From contig NC_065884.2 in the NCBI RefSeq assembly GCF_932274485.2, positions 73,239,046 to 73,303,045 on the forward strand: DNA of 64,000 nt, read 5' to 3'. The notes under the pieces were generated by a model, which did no database searches, was not told the DNA's origin, and saw only the letters and a program-made list of their open reading frames with translations. Positions 31,191 through 41,674 of this stretch are shown piece after piece (the first letter of the stretch is position 1; every line of letters starts with the position of its first letter). This DNA comes from Patella vulgata (Eukaryota > Mollusca > Gastropoda > Patellidae). The translations under genes were made by a program, and so were the position numbers.

Positions 31191-31632
31191 TCAACTAGTC
31201 AGTCATATGTTATTATTGTTAAACCATTTTTATTTCATCCTCGGCTGAGAGGCTTGGAAATACCGCCGTAACTCACAAACTAGGGGACAGAGAACTTATA
31301 TCTAGCTTATATTTAATGTCATAGCTGTGTGTGTAGTTTCCTGTATATAACCTTTGTATTATGGATGTTATAAAGATGTAAAAACATAGTTAACGTAAAA
31401 AATGTTCCAGAGTTAATTGATCATATGCACAACGTGAACGTCCTGACTAGATAAGTGCCACCCTAGTGTCACGGGCCATATACATATACACAACGTGGAA
31501 GTATTTCATAATTCATCTAATAAGCAATACTGTAGTGTCACAGCTAGACGTGGGAGAGATCAGAGACCCCCATATCCCTGTCACAACTTATACTTATATA
31601 TTGCATATAGGACATGCCTTCTTCTCATCGAC
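31191..31632. other. Gap with no recognisable gene
   Basis: Low-complexity AT-rich sequence. The 74-codon frame at 31466-31690 runs into the next SINE and is not supported. Confidence 0.5.
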
Positions 31633-31905
31633 GGGAGAGAGAAATGGGGTTAACCTCCACTTGACACAAACTAGGTCATTTCGGAACTAACATATATTTC
31701 AATTTATTTCAGTAATTTGCTTGCGCGTAGGGGTCTTTAGCATTGTGAGGAAACCGGAGAGGACCCTGAGAAAACCCATAAGATTGGACAGACGACCCTA
31801 CTCCTTGTCAAGTACAACCGGGGAATCGAAAACATGCCAGTTGACTTAAAAAACAGACCTTATGATACAGCGTGCACACGTTAACCATTCTGCCATTCAC
31901 TCCCC
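31633..31905 (-). mobile_element. SINE, second type
   Basis: GAAATGGGGTTAACCTCCAC, TTGACACAAACTAGGTCATT and CCTGAGAAAACCCATAAGAT match the copy at 15446 in the same orientation. Confidence 0.8.
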
Positions 31906-32104
31906 CGCCCCAATCAACATAAACACTGGGTATTAATTTAAAGTTAATCGGACAATCACATTAGCCTCCCGGGTGTCCTGAAGCTATTGTGAAGGTTGCA
32001 AATATATACAGTAGGCGTCCTCAAACCAATTGTGACCACTCGACGTGAGGACAATATACAATCACATTTCAAAGTGGGCGTATTGATTTGTGTTAAAGAA
32101 AAAG

Positions 32105-32440
32105 TTAAAAGATGCATTATGTAAGATTTAGATAAAGAGCTGGCTGTTCTTGCTATAATAGTTCAAAAATATCTTTCAAATTACTTTATTCTGAGCAAGT
32201 AATATGTGTTGGAAGTTTTGCAAAGATGTAGTATAGGTCATTTATTATCGTAGCAATGGTACTGAGCCTTGATTCGCCTTTGTGTTTCAATCCATTTAAA
32301 TCTCGACCACCCGATAGTCTAGAGTTGATCATTGGCTAGGCATATAAACAAATGTCTGAATAACATTTGAAGCCAAAATATAGAATTTGTTATTGCACAT
32401 TACTAATTGTGCCATATCGAGGCCTCATTAAGTCACCCAG
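32105..32440. mobile_element. TACATTATG-type MITE, degraded
   Basis: GATGCATTATGTAAGATTTA, GCTGTTCTTGCTATAATAGT and CTAGAGTTGATCATTGG fit the family. The right end is lost. Confidence 0.6.
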
Positions 32441-32711
32441 ATTTCATCCTTATCCGTCATAAAAGCAGCCAAGCGAATATTTACTGTGGATCAGTCTGCA
32501 TTCAGAAAACCAACTCCCATTGGTACAATGTTCAGATTGAAATTTAGCTGGAGTTAAACTCATATGATTTATATCAAAACTATTATTTGATATTACAATT
32601 TGAATACAATATTATTATAAATTATATCAAAACTATTATATATAATATTACAATTTCAATACAACAAGGAAAGGACTGAAGTTGGGGGTTGATATGGTGC
32701 AGTGGCGATTA

Positions 32712-32778
32712 TGAGTTACTCGGGTTGGAGAAATCCACGTCACATTTTTACCTCATCCATTGCTAAAAAAATGGCGCC
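32712..32778 (+). promoter_or_regulatory. Zinc-finger unit promoter block, copy 3
   Basis: TGAGTTACTCGGGTTGGAGA, then ATCCACGTCACATTTTT and AAAAAATGGCGCC. The next finger exon is the broken unit D at 39241; a transposon of 4.3 kb has landed between them. Confidence 0.75.
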
Positions 32779-32935
32779 CATCTGATCGCATCGCGCGGTC
32801 AAGAGATATTTTATTAGATCAATATATCGTACAGGTAATTAACTTCTATATAGATGATTAAGATGCACTAACCTGTTAAAGGGATGGCTGACAGATAAAA
32901 CTTCCTAGATTCAAAACATACTCTCTTCCTGGCAT

Positions 32936-33180
32936 ACCAAATCTTAAAGTAGCTAAGTCTCTAACTCAATATCATCCAAAATCTTCGACATTGAAAGCAC
33001 GAATTATTTGTCGGTTTAAATCAACATTGATGTTGTGATGTTACCGGGAAAAGATGGTCTTCTGATATCCAATATTTAAGACAAAATAAACATTTTACCA
33101 TTGGTACACGAATCGTGTACCATAATGCGTTTCAGCTCTATGTGTAATAAGGGACTCGAAAAACGAGGCTAGGCACATTC
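32936..33180 (+). repeat. Block shared with 47085-47310, left of the transposon
   Basis: AAAGTAGCTAAGTCTCTAAC, TTACCGGGAAAAGATGG and TTTTACCATTGGTACACGAA recur at 47090-47260. The end GGGACTCGAAAAACGAGGCT recurs at 63400. The block continues at 37512 after the transposon. Confidence 0.85.
33174..33180 (+). repeat. Target-site duplication, left
   Basis: CACATTC; repeated at 37512-37518. The empty paralogous sites at 47305-47330 and 63415-63440 have one copy (CATATTC). Confidence 0.85.
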
Positions 33181-33470
33181 TAGGTATGTGGCAAACACCA
33201 GATAATCTCCAGAGCCGCTTCGGCTCGAGCCTCGTTTTCGTTTTTCTGCTTTAGGGAATTCCCTCGATACCTCCCCCGTACTAATTCTCTTTTTTCTACG
33301 TGTTACACAATAACTTAAGTCGAGCTCAGAGACTAATTACGTAGTACACATGTTTATTTACCGCCATGTTGCCAAAATTTTTCCATTGTCCGCATCGAAT
33401 ATTTTTACATTTCAACTTGCAGTTTTCGAGTTCCGTTTACTTCACAAAACAGCCTATTTAACGTCTAAAG

Positions 33471-34104
33471 GTGAGCAATGTTTGACTTGATCTTCTGATG
33501 TATTATTCTTTATTATATTGACAACATCTGTGTTGATTTTGAGCGAAATTCATGGATTACCAACCCACTTTTTTGAATCCGCCGCGAAAGGTGTCAAGGT
33601 CGGGGTTAGAAATCGGGACCAAATTTGAATGTGTTTTCCATCTTTTTCGATCAAAAATAAATCACTAAAACGGCCATAAACAACATCAATTGTGTTTTTT
33701 ATATAATCATTTGTATGTAAAGATATAATTAAATACAGTGTCTGGTATTTTTATGCCTTAATAACGCCGATGATTGATGATTTAGAATGGTATAAAATCC
33801 AGCAATTTGTGTAAAACTAGGGCCGTTTGGGTCACGTGACCTCCATTCTTGCTTTGGATTGGCTGATCCGTTGTGTTGATAAACAAAATAATGTGCTGAG
33901 TTTGTTTTTTTTTGCATTTCATGACTTAATTTTGATATGTTTTTGATGATTTATTTGAAAAAGTCATAGAGGCATTACTTAGATTGTTGTTTGGACAGGG
34001 ATATGTTCAATTTTGTTTTAAATTCCTCTGCAAATTCTTACTTATACTCTTATAGTATGACTTATTTCGCTTATAACTTACAGACTTTTATTCTTATTTT
34101 TCAG
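33471..34104 (+). other. Predicted 5' intron of the transposon gene
   Basis: The donor TAAAG/GTGAGC at 33471 and the acceptor TTCTTATTTTTCAG at 34104 leave 14 bp before the ATG at 34118. It would remove the AT-rich 634 bp between the promoter area and ORF 1. Prediction by eye. Confidence 0.5.
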
Positions 34105-34117
34105 TTTACATTCCACA

Positions 34118-36511
34118 ATGAAGAAAAAGACTAGGACTGCACCGCCTCCAGCAAAGCCGGGTCCAGGCCGTCAACATCTGATGAATCTCTACGGAGAGAT
34201 GCCAGAGAACAATTTCAAAGTTGGGCATATTTTGACACTGTACTTCCAACATGGGAAATCTGAGACAAAGACTGTCACAGCCATTAAACGCTTTGCACCT
34301 GATCATATCTCACTGAACATTAGTGCTGTAAAAACTGTTGTCAATCGTTATGGCAGGTACAAACATTTAAGTCGGGAGTCTGAGTTTGAATCGTTTGCGC
34401 TATTTTGTACTGAGCCTTTTACGTTAGATTCATCACCACCTCCAGTTCAATCAAATGAAGCCATGGATACATGTACGTCACCTGTTCCAGGCCCCTCGCA
34501 GCAGCAGCCGCCCCACACACCAGTGAAGAACACAGATTCACCCCGGACCCCAAGGCACATGCTCACCCCAAGAAAACTTGAGATGAGGAAGCGGCTTACG
34601 TGTTTGTCCAATATGAGAAATACTGAAAAAAAGAAATACTTGACTTGTTTGAGGAGCTTGAAAGAGAAGCTGAAATATAGTGACTATCATGACAAGAAAA
34701 AGATAAATCAGTGTAAACAACGGAGAAAGAACTCTATGCTGGAAAAAGATAAAACGATTGCTCAGCTCAAGGAAGAACTCCTGAGATTGAAAAAAGGGCC
34801 TGATATGAGTGTGGAGGCAGAGCTTAGACATCTTCAAAGGACTCATAAACGTTTGTTGAATTCGAATAAGGAAAAGCTGAAGGAAAAAAAATCTGAAACA
34901 GTTTCAAAAGAGGAGTTCATGAGGGTAAAGAAGGAACTATCTGAACAAAAGGAGTTGACAAGGGGATATGAAAATGAAGTTATTCAATGGCAAGAAAGGG
35001 TTGAGGAATTAAAGAATGAAAAAAGCCAGGAGAAAGAAACTAAAAAGGATGGAAAAACATACAGTGTCAAGACACGCATGATGGTCTATGATACAATTGT
35101 GGGTCAAGTGCCAACAAATAATGTTCCAGGCATCATAGCCGGGCAGGCGAAACGAAATGGAGACGTCCTCACATCTGTGCCTCATAGGACCACAGTGGAG
35201 CAGATGGCCAGGGAACTTGACACTATTGCAGATTTGAAAAGTGCAGAATTAGCCATGAAATCAAAAAACCTTACTTTGGGCTTTGATGCTACCACCCAAG
35301 AAGGAGTTCACGTGAACAGCATTCACCTGACTACAAAAAGTGACTGTGACCTTGTTGCCGTAGATGAGCTTCCTGGAGGGACAGCTAATGATTACCATGG
35401 TCACATCACCAACACGATTGATTATCTTGCAGACGTTTATTCTGACTTTCATGAGGAAGAGTACCAGTATTGTAGAGAAACGATAATAAGTAATATAGCC
35501 AATACCATGAATGACAGGGCTGCTGTGAATCAGGCAACCATTCGACAGGTTAATGCCTCATGGGGAAAAACTCTCAATGAACTCAATTGCCATTTACATC
35601 CGCTAGATACAATAGCAACTAAATGTAGGTCTGCCTTAAAATCCGTTGAGAGTGAGAAAGGAGAGTTATTTGGGAATGACTGTGTAATTGGAAACTTAGT
35701 TGTACAAATGAACAAACTGAGATATAAAGATTCAAAAGGAGATCCTAAGGGGTTCAAGACATTCCTAGACGACAACAACTTACCAAGGGGTCTTCTGCCT
35801 AGGTACAGAGGAAACAGACTTCAATTCCTCTTCCATATCAGTGGGAAATTCTTTGAACATTATGATTTACTACTCAATTTCCTAGGAAGTGGTTCGGTTT
35901 CTTGTGGTGGTTTAGTACCCAGTTTACTAAAAGATTTTGGTTTAGAAACTGCCATCACAGAAATGCAGGTTGTTGGTATCCTTGGAAAGCTTCTGACAGG
36001 GCCATGGATGACCAAGTTCTATGCTTCAGCTGAGTCAGAAGTTTCACATATGGAAGGTATCAACATAGTAAAAGATGTGCTTTGTACCCTTCGGCAAACA
36101 CTGGATGACCCAGTTAGTATTATTACAAGAAATGTAGATTTTTTCGGTGGTGCATTCAAACCAGACGACAAAACACTTCATAGTTTATTGAGGGAACCAG
36201 TAAACAAGGACATGTTCAGAATCATGGCAACAGCCTGCTTGAAAGCCATCATAGAAGTATTAGAACGACAATACAAACGTTATTTTGGGATGGATATCAC
36301 TGAGCAGTTGAGAAGAGAAACTGAGTCAGCACGATTGCACAACATTGACTCTGAAGAAATTATGGGTATGTTTAGTGCGGGAAAAGAAAGGGCAAAAAAT
36401 GCAAATGTAGACTTTTTGGTGGCAAGGATGCGTGCAAAAAAAAACAATGTTGTGGGGTGGTTAGATAGTGTGTATGGGCAATTGGCAAGGCGCGGAAGAA
36501 AAGATCAATGA
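34118..36511 (+). CDS. Putative transposase, 797 residues
   Basis: Residues 1-95 form a compact N-terminal part, possibly DNA-binding (KVGHILTLYFQHGKSETKTV). Residues 96-147 are Pro/Ser-rich. Residues 148-315 are a highly charged Lys/Glu coiled coil. From about 330 an RNase H-like catalytic core is suggested by LTLGFDATTQEG (D390) with a following strand pattern HVNSIHLTT. Further signs are NDRAAVN (D466, N470), a C491-H-x-H motif (LNCHLHP), RGNRLQFLFH and, near the end, HNIDSEEIMGMF (E746 or E747). The order D, D-xxx-N, C-H, E resembles hAT-like enzymes, so cut-and-paste transposition is the inferred role. The family is not identified. The start is the first ATG after the predicted acceptor. 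Codon use is balanced and no stop interrupts it. It overlaps the next ORF by ATGA. Confidence 0.75.
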   Translation: MKKKTRTAPPPAKPGPGRQHLMNLYGEMPENNFKVGHILTLYFQHGKSETKTVTAIKRFAPDHISLNISAVKTVVNRYGRYKHLSRESEFESFALFCTEPFTLDSSPPPVQSNEAMDTCTSPVPGPSQQQPPHTPVKNTDSPRTPRHMLTPRKLEMRKRLTCLSNMRNTEKKKYLTCLRSLKEKLKYSDYHDKKKINQCKQRRKNSMLEKDKTIAQLKEELLRLKKGPDMSVEAELRHLQRTHKRLLNSNKEKLKEKKSETVSKEEFMRVKKELSEQKELTRGYENEVIQWQERVEELKNEKSQEKETKKDGKTYSVKTRMMVYDTIVGQVPTNNVPGIIAGQAKRNGDVLTSVPHRTTVEQMARELDTIADLKSAELAMKSKNLTLGFDATTQEGVHVNSIHLTTKSDCDLVAVDELPGGTANDYHGHITNTIDYLADVYSDFHEEEYQYCRETIISNIANTMNDRAAVNQATIRQVNASWGKTLNELNCHLHPLDTIATKCRSALKSVESEKGELFGNDCVIGNLVVQMNKLRYKDSKGDPKGFKTFLDDNNLPRGLLPRYRGNRLQFLFHISGKFFEHYDLLLNFLGSGSVSCGGLVPSLLKDFGLETAITEMQVVGILGKLLTGPWMTKFYASAESEVSHMEGINIVKDVLCTLRQTLDDPVSIITRNVDFFGGAFKPDDKTLHSLLREPVNKDMFRIMATACLKAIIEVLERQYKRYFGMDITEQLRRETESARLHNIDSEEIMGMFSAGKERAKNANVDFLVARMRAKKNNVVGWLDSVYGQLARRGRKDQ

Positions 36512-36945
36512 ACAGGAAAAAAATTTATGATGTTAACAAGGAATTGTCAAGGAGAGCGGCACACAATAGACAGAAAAAGAATATTAAAGAGAGGAAAGAC
36601 ATTGAAAAAAAACTTAAAAATCTAGATGTTAGTGCTCTTAAAAGAGTATTCCCTGAAGTGTCAGATGAGACCCATGTTGACTTAGTTGGTCTTTTTGAAG
36701 GAAGTATAGTTGGCCGCAGCATCTGCCACACTTGGTATGACGAAGACACCGATCAAAAGACTGAGTGGTGTGGTAGAGTAGAAAAAATGAAAAAAAGAAA
36801 GAAAGATGGAAATAAACAAAACATTCATTGTTACAAAATAGCTTATTGGTCAGCAGAAGGAAGTTATGAGGATGCAGAGGACTTTGAAATCCCCAAGTTG
36901 GAACTTGCTGCCGATCTCATTTGTGAAGACTTGATTTTTTGTTAG
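36508..36945 (+). CDS. Second ORF of the transposon, Tudor/chromo-like domain, 145 residues
   Basis: Its ATG overlaps the stop of the 797-codon ORF (ATGA), in a different frame. Residues 1-45 are a basic helix (MNRKKIYDVNKELSRRAAHN, RQKKNIKERK). Residues 60-135 read GSIVGRSICHTWYDEDTDQK, then TEWCGRVEKMKKR and CYKIAYWSAEGSYEDAEDFE. This is a W-x..G-V...Y-x-I-x-Y-W...D/E layout that recalls small beta-barrel (Tudor or chromo-like) histone-binding domains. It could be made by termination-reinitiation or by splicing. It could also be the C-terminus of a once-continuous protein split by a frame change; the basic start, similar to the end of ORF 1, fits this last option. The function is unknown. 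Confidence 0.65.
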   Translation: MNRKKIYDVNKELSRRAAHNRQKKNIKERKDIEKKLKNLDVSALKRVFPEVSDETHVDLVGLFEGSIVGRSICHTWYDEDTDQKTEWCGRVEKMKKRKKDGNKQNIHCYKIAYWSAEGSYEDAEDFEIPKLELAADLICEDLIFC

Positions 36946-37496
36946 GTAGAATAGACGCTGAGTTTGAATAATACTATATATGGATTATTAGTTAATGTGT
37001 GTTAAAATTGGTGCATAGATGCTTAAATAACTTGATCGGATAATGAAACTGTTGTTTTATGAAATCCTAGTAGGACATTGACCAAGAAAAGTTGTGCGAC
37101 GCCGATGCCTTTCACCAATTATTGTATGATTTTTGACTTGTCATTTTAATTAAAATTTAACATGAACACATTACTATTCTTGTTTTAAAGTATTACATAC
37201 TCCTCCGTCTGTGAATAAGCTTTCCATTGATACCTTTAACTTTGAATTTGAGTTAAAAATAAGAAAGTTATGTGCATTCTCCTGGATTCCACTTTTCGGT
37301 CACGGCGCCAAGTCGTTAATCTTACCATTTTCCTATGAAAGACAAAGCCGCCAATTAGCGCTAATTGGTGACACAAAAAATGGTGTACCTCCTTTACTAT
37401 TTGTCACAGAAATGTGATCTTGGTGTCATTGGAAAGGTCTTGGAGAGACCTATCTACTGATACCAGTCTCATTAAAATCCAGTGACTTTCATTTTT

Positions 37497-37511
37497 TTTG
37501 CCACATACCTA
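37497..37511 (-). repeat. Right terminal inverted repeat of the transposon
   Basis: TTTGCCACATACCTA, the exact complement of 33181-33195; followed by the second CACATTC. Confidence 0.9.
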
Positions 37512-37518
37512 CACATTC

Positions 37519-37800
37519 CACAAGTCATGTCAAACGGTGACGCTATATTTTTATCTGGAGAGCATGCACAATAAATACTATCGGCGTAGACTGGAATAAC
37601 CAGAAGCTAGAGATTGAAATTCGATTGAGAATACTGGCGTAAGTCGCCGAACCTAACTGATTAGAAATTACAGTAAAAACAGAAACGATTGAATGTAAAT
37701 CAATTTTATATACATTCATATTACATTATTGTATGCTTTGCGACCCATTTGTTTCAATTTCTAGGTCCCAAATATTAGCGACTTAGCTCCTTTAAATCAA
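37519..37800 (+). repeat. Block shared with 47330-47580 and 63430-63850, right of the transposon
   Basis: GGAGAGCATGCACAATAAAT, GACTGGAATAACCAGA, GAATGTAAATCA and CAATTTCTAGGTCCCAAATA recur in both other copies. No coding sequence is seen. Confidence 0.85.
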
Positions 37801-37889
37801 ACATTCGGTTAGAAAGAAATAAACAATCATATGCCAAATGAAAGTCATTTAGAATGAATAGAGGAGATAACTCTTGTTTGACTAATGGA

Positions 37890-37898
37890 GGGAGAGAT

Positions 37899-37940
<42 letters not shown>
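37890..37940 (+). repeat. (TC)n microsatellite
   Basis: An uninterrupted CT run of about 35 bp, with an imperfect start. Confidence 0.95.
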
Positions 37941-37941
<1 letters not shown>

Positions 37942-38159
37942 GCAGTATTAACTTTTAAATGAATATAATCTTAAAAACATTGGCATTTACCCTCAAAATT
38001 TGGCAGTTTCAGGTATTCGATTTTGGTAAACTTTTAGGGTGTGATTCAGTACACCTAACTCTACCAGAAACCACCAAAAAACCTTTTCTGGCAATTGTTT
38101 GGGGTTTGCCTCTCTTCAAATACGATAGATTTTAAAAACAAACCAAGGGCTAACATTTA

Positions 38160-38535
38160 ATCGCCTTCTTATTAATAAAGATACCAGATGATACAATTAC
38201 AATATGTACACTTTAGCAGTATGTTTAAGTTGCTATTATTGTGACGCAGGTTAGTATGGATTATTTGAGATGAATGCTTTCCGGTGTGTAAATAATTCGG
38301 TAATAAAATATCATCATTAGTTAAAGATGCCAGTACGGTATGTAAGATTTGGATCAAGGAGCTGGCAGTTCTCGTTATATTCGTTGTTACGATATTCAAA
38401 GCCTCTATTTTCAATTTCTTAATTAAATCAGTAACTGCCAATCGTCTTTAAATCTGTTGAAAATCAAGTGTATCCGATGTCATAGAAAGTTGGTTATGGT
38501 CTTGACAAGTTAATTAAGTGTTAAATTACTTGTAT
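38160..38535 (-). mobile_element. Decayed LINE end and MITE piece, relative of 26290-26860
   Basis: CAGTATGTTTAAGTTGCTAT, GTTAGTATGGATTATTTGAG and AAGAGCTGGCAGTTCTCG-like text follow the same order as 26430-26830. The duplicated block carried the LINE fragment along. The remaining stretch to 39240 holds a doubled phrase GAAAATCGAATAATAATTGA (38580 and 38893) and nothing else recognisable. Confidence 0.6.
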
Positions 38536-39240
38536 AATATTGTAAATGGCATTAGGTATCACACGGTGAAAATTTTATGAAAATCGAATAATAATTGACA
38601 CTTTTATGGACCCAAAACCTTGAAAAGTTACCTGTTGAAAATCGTCTATTTCTCCGCAACTGAACAAGTTAGAAACCATTTTGTGATACCTATATGATCG
38701 TATGGGTTCATTCTATTGGTTGATTGGGATCAAATATCAAAATTTTAAACAAATAACAAATAGGACTCATTTGAATAAAATACTGATTTTGAAGGCTATA
38801 AATACAATTTTTGTCCAAATGACGTTATTTCCGGTGACATTGGAAATGTTAAATTGGTTTGACCTTGTTAAAATTGAGATTACGCATCAAATGAAAATCG
38901 AATAATAATTGACTCTTTTACAGGCAAACTAGCGTAAAGGGTGACTCATGCAAAATTGCCCATTTCTCGGCAACTGCTCATATTACAAACTAATTTTCAC
39001 ATACATTCTCTTCGTATGGATAATTGCTACTAGTTTATGAAAGTTGCGAAGAAATATTTTTTAAAATATGAAAAACCTGAATGGGTTGTGAATAGCTACG
39101 CAGTGTGAAACCCTAATAAAAATCAAGAAACGACCATCATCTAGGATTTAAAGCAGTATCAAATGGACAATACCAGATCTCTAAATTCTAAACAGTCGAT
39201 GTTTATCTCCTAATTACCATTTTGTTTTGTGTATTTACAG

Positions 39241-39427
39241 TGTGAAGATTCAGAAAATGTCAAAGCATTATGTCTCAAGAAATAACTATAAATGTGATGT
39301 TTGTGGTAAATCATTTACCACTAGTGGTCATCAACAGAGACACACCAGAATTCATACTGGTGAAAAACCCTTTTCATGTAATGTTTGTTGTAAATCATTT
39401 ACACAAAGTAGTGGTATCAACACATGA
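39241..39427 (+). pseudogene. C2H2 zinc-finger unit D, truncated
   Basis: The acceptor TTTTGTGTATTTACAG precedes TGTGAAGATTCAG. ATG is at 39257 ([20 protein letters not shown]). One complete finger (TTSGHQQRH) and half of a second are followed by a stop at 39425. At best a 56-residue product remains. Confidence 0.85.
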
Positions 39428-39447
39428 AATTCCATACTGCAGAAAAA

Positions 39448-39790
39448 AATCTTTCTTGTGATGTTTGTAGTAAATATTTTACTACTAGCAGTGATTAACA
39501 TAAAGACACCAGACTCCATACTGGGGAAAAAACCCTTTCTTGTGATGTTTGTAGTAAATATTTTACTACTAGCAGTGATTAACATAAAGACACCAGACTC
39601 CATACTGGGGAAAAAACCCTTTCTTGTGATGTTTGTAGTTAATATTTTACTACTAGCAGTGATTAACATAAAGACACCAGACTCCATACTGGGGAAAAAA
39701 CCCTTTCTTGTGATGTTTGTAGTTAATATTTTACTACTAGCAGTGATTAACATAAAGACACCAGACTCCATACTGGGGAAAACCCCTGTT
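39448..39790 (+). repeat. 84-bp finger-derived tandem repeat, 4 units, each with the same stop
   Basis: The unit spans one finger (CATACTGGGGAAAAAACCC, TTTCTTGTGATGTTTGTAGT, AATATTTTACTACTAGCAGT, GATTAACATAAAGACACCAG). Every unit has TAA in the same place in the helix and ACC CTT in place of CCC TTT. The array therefore multiplied after the finger was dead. The units differ by only one or two bases (AGTAAAT versus AGTTAAT). Confidence 0.95.
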
Positions 39791-40210
39791 CTTGTAAATA
39801 TTTTACCACTTGTAATGGTTTATATAAATGTACAAAAACCGTCCTACTATTCTGCACCGACTGGGCTATTGAAGATCAACATGAAATAATCTACTCCCAT
39901 ATGAAAGGAAAACTATTTTCATGTGATGTTTGTGATAAATCATTTATGGTCAACAGAAATTTGTATAAACAGATGAAAATTCCTCAGAATATAAAGAAAA
40001 TTATTTATTTACACATCCAAAGTGTTGTAAGTTTTTGGTATCTACTAGAGGGTTATTTCTATAAAATAAATATTAATATGATTTATTTGAGCACGAATGA
40101 CAGTAAAATTTATCTATAAATATGGTCTTATTATATTAACAAGAAAAATAAAATCTGTACAAAAGGAGTTGAATTAGTTTGTTATGAATGAAAAATAAAG
40201 GATAGTGTAA
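39791..40210 (+). pseudogene. Unit D last finger remnant and shared 3' tail
   Basis: LFSCDVCDKSFMVNRNLYKQ at about 39910-39970, then the shared tail with AATAAAATCTGTACAAAAGG and AATAAAGGATAGTG. It also holds TTCTGCACCGACTGGGCTA, the phrase that forms a 29-bp satellite in unit G. Confidence 0.75.
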
Positions 40211-41615
40211 TTTATCAACCTAGCCAGCCTTTTGAATAGGTGTCCAGAAGACCGCTGTCTGATTAATATGGTCATTAGGATATATTTTATATATAAAATA
40301 ATGAAGCTACTAGTATTAAATTTGTGTATTTTGAGAATATTATACTTTAATTCATTCATATTATTAATTTCAGATGTTTATTTTATATGGTCTCATTATT
40401 GGTTATATCAGTATTATAATAAACTCCTATTATAATAAACACATCAAAATTACATTTTACCAACTTTATCTGTAAAATATAATCACAACTAAGAATGAAA
40501 TTTTACTAAAAACAAAATTATGAAAGATGGCTTGTGAGGTTTTTCATTTAGCTCTTGCATGTTTAACAATATTAACCAAAATCTGACAGAAATGGTGAAA
40601 AGGAAAGGGAGAGAAAGACTTAAATAACTTTCGTGGCATTGGAATATTTGGTGTGCTGTGTCCTATGTCGGGGAGAAACTTCAGGTATCACCATAAATGT
40701 CTGCAATAGCAATTCAGTTAAAGCAGACATTAAATCACCAAGGTAGTAGTAGTAGTAGGTATCACCAAAAGGCCTTTTTTAGTTTGCTTACCATGTGTAC
40801 TGACATTATGCCGGAGAAAGAAAATCAAAGAATAACTGCAAAAATGATGGCCCTTAAAAGTATACATGCTGCTTTATGTACAGAGATGCATCTCAGGTCC
40901 AATTACACCAATTTAAAGACAGAAACTTTCACTACACCAAATTAATTATAACAATTTAGAAATAACCATTTTATTATACCAATTTGAAACATAAACTCTT
41001 TCCTTACACAATCACTATACCAAATTAAAAATAACCACTTTAATTATATCAATTTCAAAATAACCACTTTAATTTGATCAATTATAACAATTTCAAAATG
41101 ACCAATTTAATTTGATCAATAATAACAACATCAAAATAACCACTTTCATTTTATCAAATCGACTGTTCCAATTTAAAAATAATCACTTTGGTTACACCAA
41201 ATTAATTTTACCACTTTTAAGATAACCACTTTAATTACATCAATGATGTGTTTCATACTCATAGTAAATAATTGAAATTCAATCTTGAATTAACCACCTT
41301 AAATTCACTAATGTAAAAATAAACACTTGAAATAAACATGTTAATTACACCAGTGTTCTAATAACTACCTTAAACACCCCAATATTTAAAACAATCACCC
41401 TTCATTGTATCAATTTTACTGACAAGAAACAGGTTAGCTTGCCTGATTATTCAGGTGCAATTTGTTCAAGTGGTCGGTACTTTTAACAAACTAGCCAAAG
41501 TGATTTGAAATCGAGTATACTGACATCTTCACTAAATTCAAAGCGATTATTGGCAAGTAGATAAAAACGCCTTGAATTTTAATTGATTTATCCTTCACGC
41601 ACTTGTTCACTGACA
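40211..41615 (+). repeat. AT-rich stretch with AATAACCACTTTAATTA satellite
   Basis: From about 40900 to 41400 irregular 23-27-bp units (CCAATTTAAAAATAACCACT plus TTAATTACA) alternate with unique sequence. Relatives are at 2800-2890, 47575-47720, 48420-48790 and 56185-56440. The part 41400-41615 matches 48800-49000. No gene is seen. Confidence 0.7.
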
Positions 41616-41674
41616 TGAGTTACTCGGGTTGGAGACGGTCCGTGTCATATTTTGACTTCCTTCAAAAATGGCGG
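41616..41674 (+). promoter_or_regulatory. Zinc-finger unit promoter block, copy 4
   Basis: TGAGTTACTCGGGTTGGAGA, CGGTCCGTGTCATATTTT and AAAAATGGCGGC. It lies about 2 kb before the finger exon of unit E. Confidence 0.75.

Larger units (their letters stand above)
33181..37511 (+). mobile_element. Whole-looking DNA transposon of unassigned family, 4331 bp
   Basis: The perfect 15-bp terminal inverted repeat is TAGGTATGTGGCAAA at 33181-33195 and its complement at 37497-37511. CACATTC is duplicated on both sides. The surrounding sequence occurs uninterrupted at 47290 and 63400, which fixes both ends. A GC-rich small palindrome (AGCCGCTTCGGCT) lies 33 bp inside the left end. A likely 5' UTR intron runs 33471-34104. 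Two ORFs, 34118-36511 and 36508-36945, are open throughout. The layout of acidic residues in the large ORF recalls hAT-type transposases, but hAT gives 8-bp duplications and the sequence is not one I can place. Both ORFs are open and the termini match exactly, so the insertion is probably young. Confidence 0.9.

Noticed and set aside
34538-34846. Minus-strand frames opposite the transposase ORF (also 35530-35778 and 36525-36749)
   Set aside because: Shadows of a well-supported plus-strand coding region.
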